Positions 21,632 through 21,855 of a stretch of DNA of 21,855 nucleotides are shown one piece after another. The notes beneath the pieces are model-generated. The model was not told where the DNA came from and ran no database searches. It saw only the letters and a list, made by a program, of their open reading frames with translations. Both the position numbers and the translations under genes were made by a program. How positions within the stretch are numbered: position 1 is the first letter of the stretch; the number at the start of each line of letters is the position of its first letter. Source of the DNA: Actinomycetes bacterium (GTDB lineage: Bacteria > Actinomycetota > Actinomycetes > Propionibacteriales > Propionibacteriaceae); contig JAEZHJ010000205.1 of NCBI GenBank assembly GCA_023436925.1, forward strand, positions 1 to 21,855. Reading direction: 5' to 3'.

Positions 21632-21855
21632 CTACACGTCGCGGGCCAGACCCTCCACGCGTTCCGCACCGGGCAGGTTCAGCAACTCCGCCCCGGGCAG
21701 GACCAGCTTCGCGGTCCGGTTCCCCGCGCCGATGCACACCCACTCGGAGTCGGCCACCGCGGCGTCCACCCAGACCGGCCAGTCGGACGGCAACCCGACC
21801 GGGGTGATCCCGCCGTACTCCATCCCGGACGCGGCCACCGCGACGTCCATCGGGG
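21632..21855 (-). CDS. YbaK/EbsC-family aminoacyl-tRNA deacylase, C-terminal part
   Basis: The frame runs off the right end of the window, so the N terminus with the catalytic lysine is missing. The visible 74 codons carry the family's MEYGGITPVGLPSDWPVWVD segment, the beta strand with a GAGNRTAKL phosphate/tRNA-binding motif and LPGAELLNLPGAERVEGLA at the end. Proteins of this family remove wrongly charged amino acids from tRNA (for example Cys or Ala from tRNA-Pro), acting in trans. The exact specificity cannot be told from this part. It is convergent with the GNAT gene; repeat array 3 separates them. Confidence 0.88.
   Translation of the reverse strand, partial: PMDVAVAASGMEYGGITPVGLPSDWPVWVDAAVADSEWVCIGAGNRTAKLVLPGAELLNLPGAERVEGLARDV

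Overview
The window is chromosomal DNA from a high-GC Gram-positive bacterium. GC-rich codon third positions, frequent GTG starts, an actinobacterial DnaX C terminus, a lysC gene with an internal beta-subunit start, a translational T-box before an actinobacterial-type ileS, and a tadA-associated acidic protein all point to Actinobacteria. Propionibacteriaceae is my best guess, from overall resemblance only. Most genes are housekeeping. There is no phage, integrase, insertion sequence or CRISPR array.

Layout. 1-3063 (+): the end of dnaX, then ybaB and recR (the usual recombination/replication cluster), a Cof-type HAD phosphatase overlapping recR by 4 bp, and a small SHOCT membrane protein closed by a strong hairpin. 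3209-7332 (+): a promoter and T-box leader, ileS, and an alpha/beta-hydrolase-fold gene that overlaps the ileS stop. 7475-9681: an SRPBCC gene, a convergent short-chain dehydrogenase (SDR), then a divergent arsR-SRPBCC operon whose promoter carries two matching palindromic operators. 9814-12167: a RarD-type permease and, convergent to it, a Gfo/Idh/MocA oxidoreductase with a small membrane protein. 12289-14560 (+): lysC (alpha plus internal beta), a conserved small protein often labelled VapB-like, and a LytR_C membrane protein. 14569-18170 (-): a K+/H+-type antiporter and the PEP-dependent dihydroxyacetone kinase operon dhaK-dhaL-dhaM. 18336-20127 (-): tRNA-Ser(CGA), a GNAT, tadA and its acidic companion. 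20234-21855: upp overlapping a GNAT gene, and convergent to them the end of a YbaK/EbsC aminoacyl-tRNA deacylase.

The signal that ordinary annotation does not explain is a family of 21-bp direct repeats (core GGGGACGGTTCTC) in three places: inside the 3' end of ileS (five units), between the hydrolase and SRPBCC genes (one unit, inverted), and between the convergent GNAT and ybaK genes (four units). Every array ends with the same altered half-unit, GGGGACAG. The unit is a multiple of three and has no stop codon in any of the six frames, so in ileS it adds a seven-residue repeat (GDGSxAQ) to an essential enzyme without breaking it. This looks like a dispersed, expandable element of the REP/RAYT or minisatellite kind. 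No mobilising gene lies in the window.

Other points: a hydrolase whose nucleophilic serine is glutamine, the paired ArsR operators, a hairpin that covers part of the antiporter ribosome binding site, and an inverted repeat upstream of dhaK that may be the dha operator.
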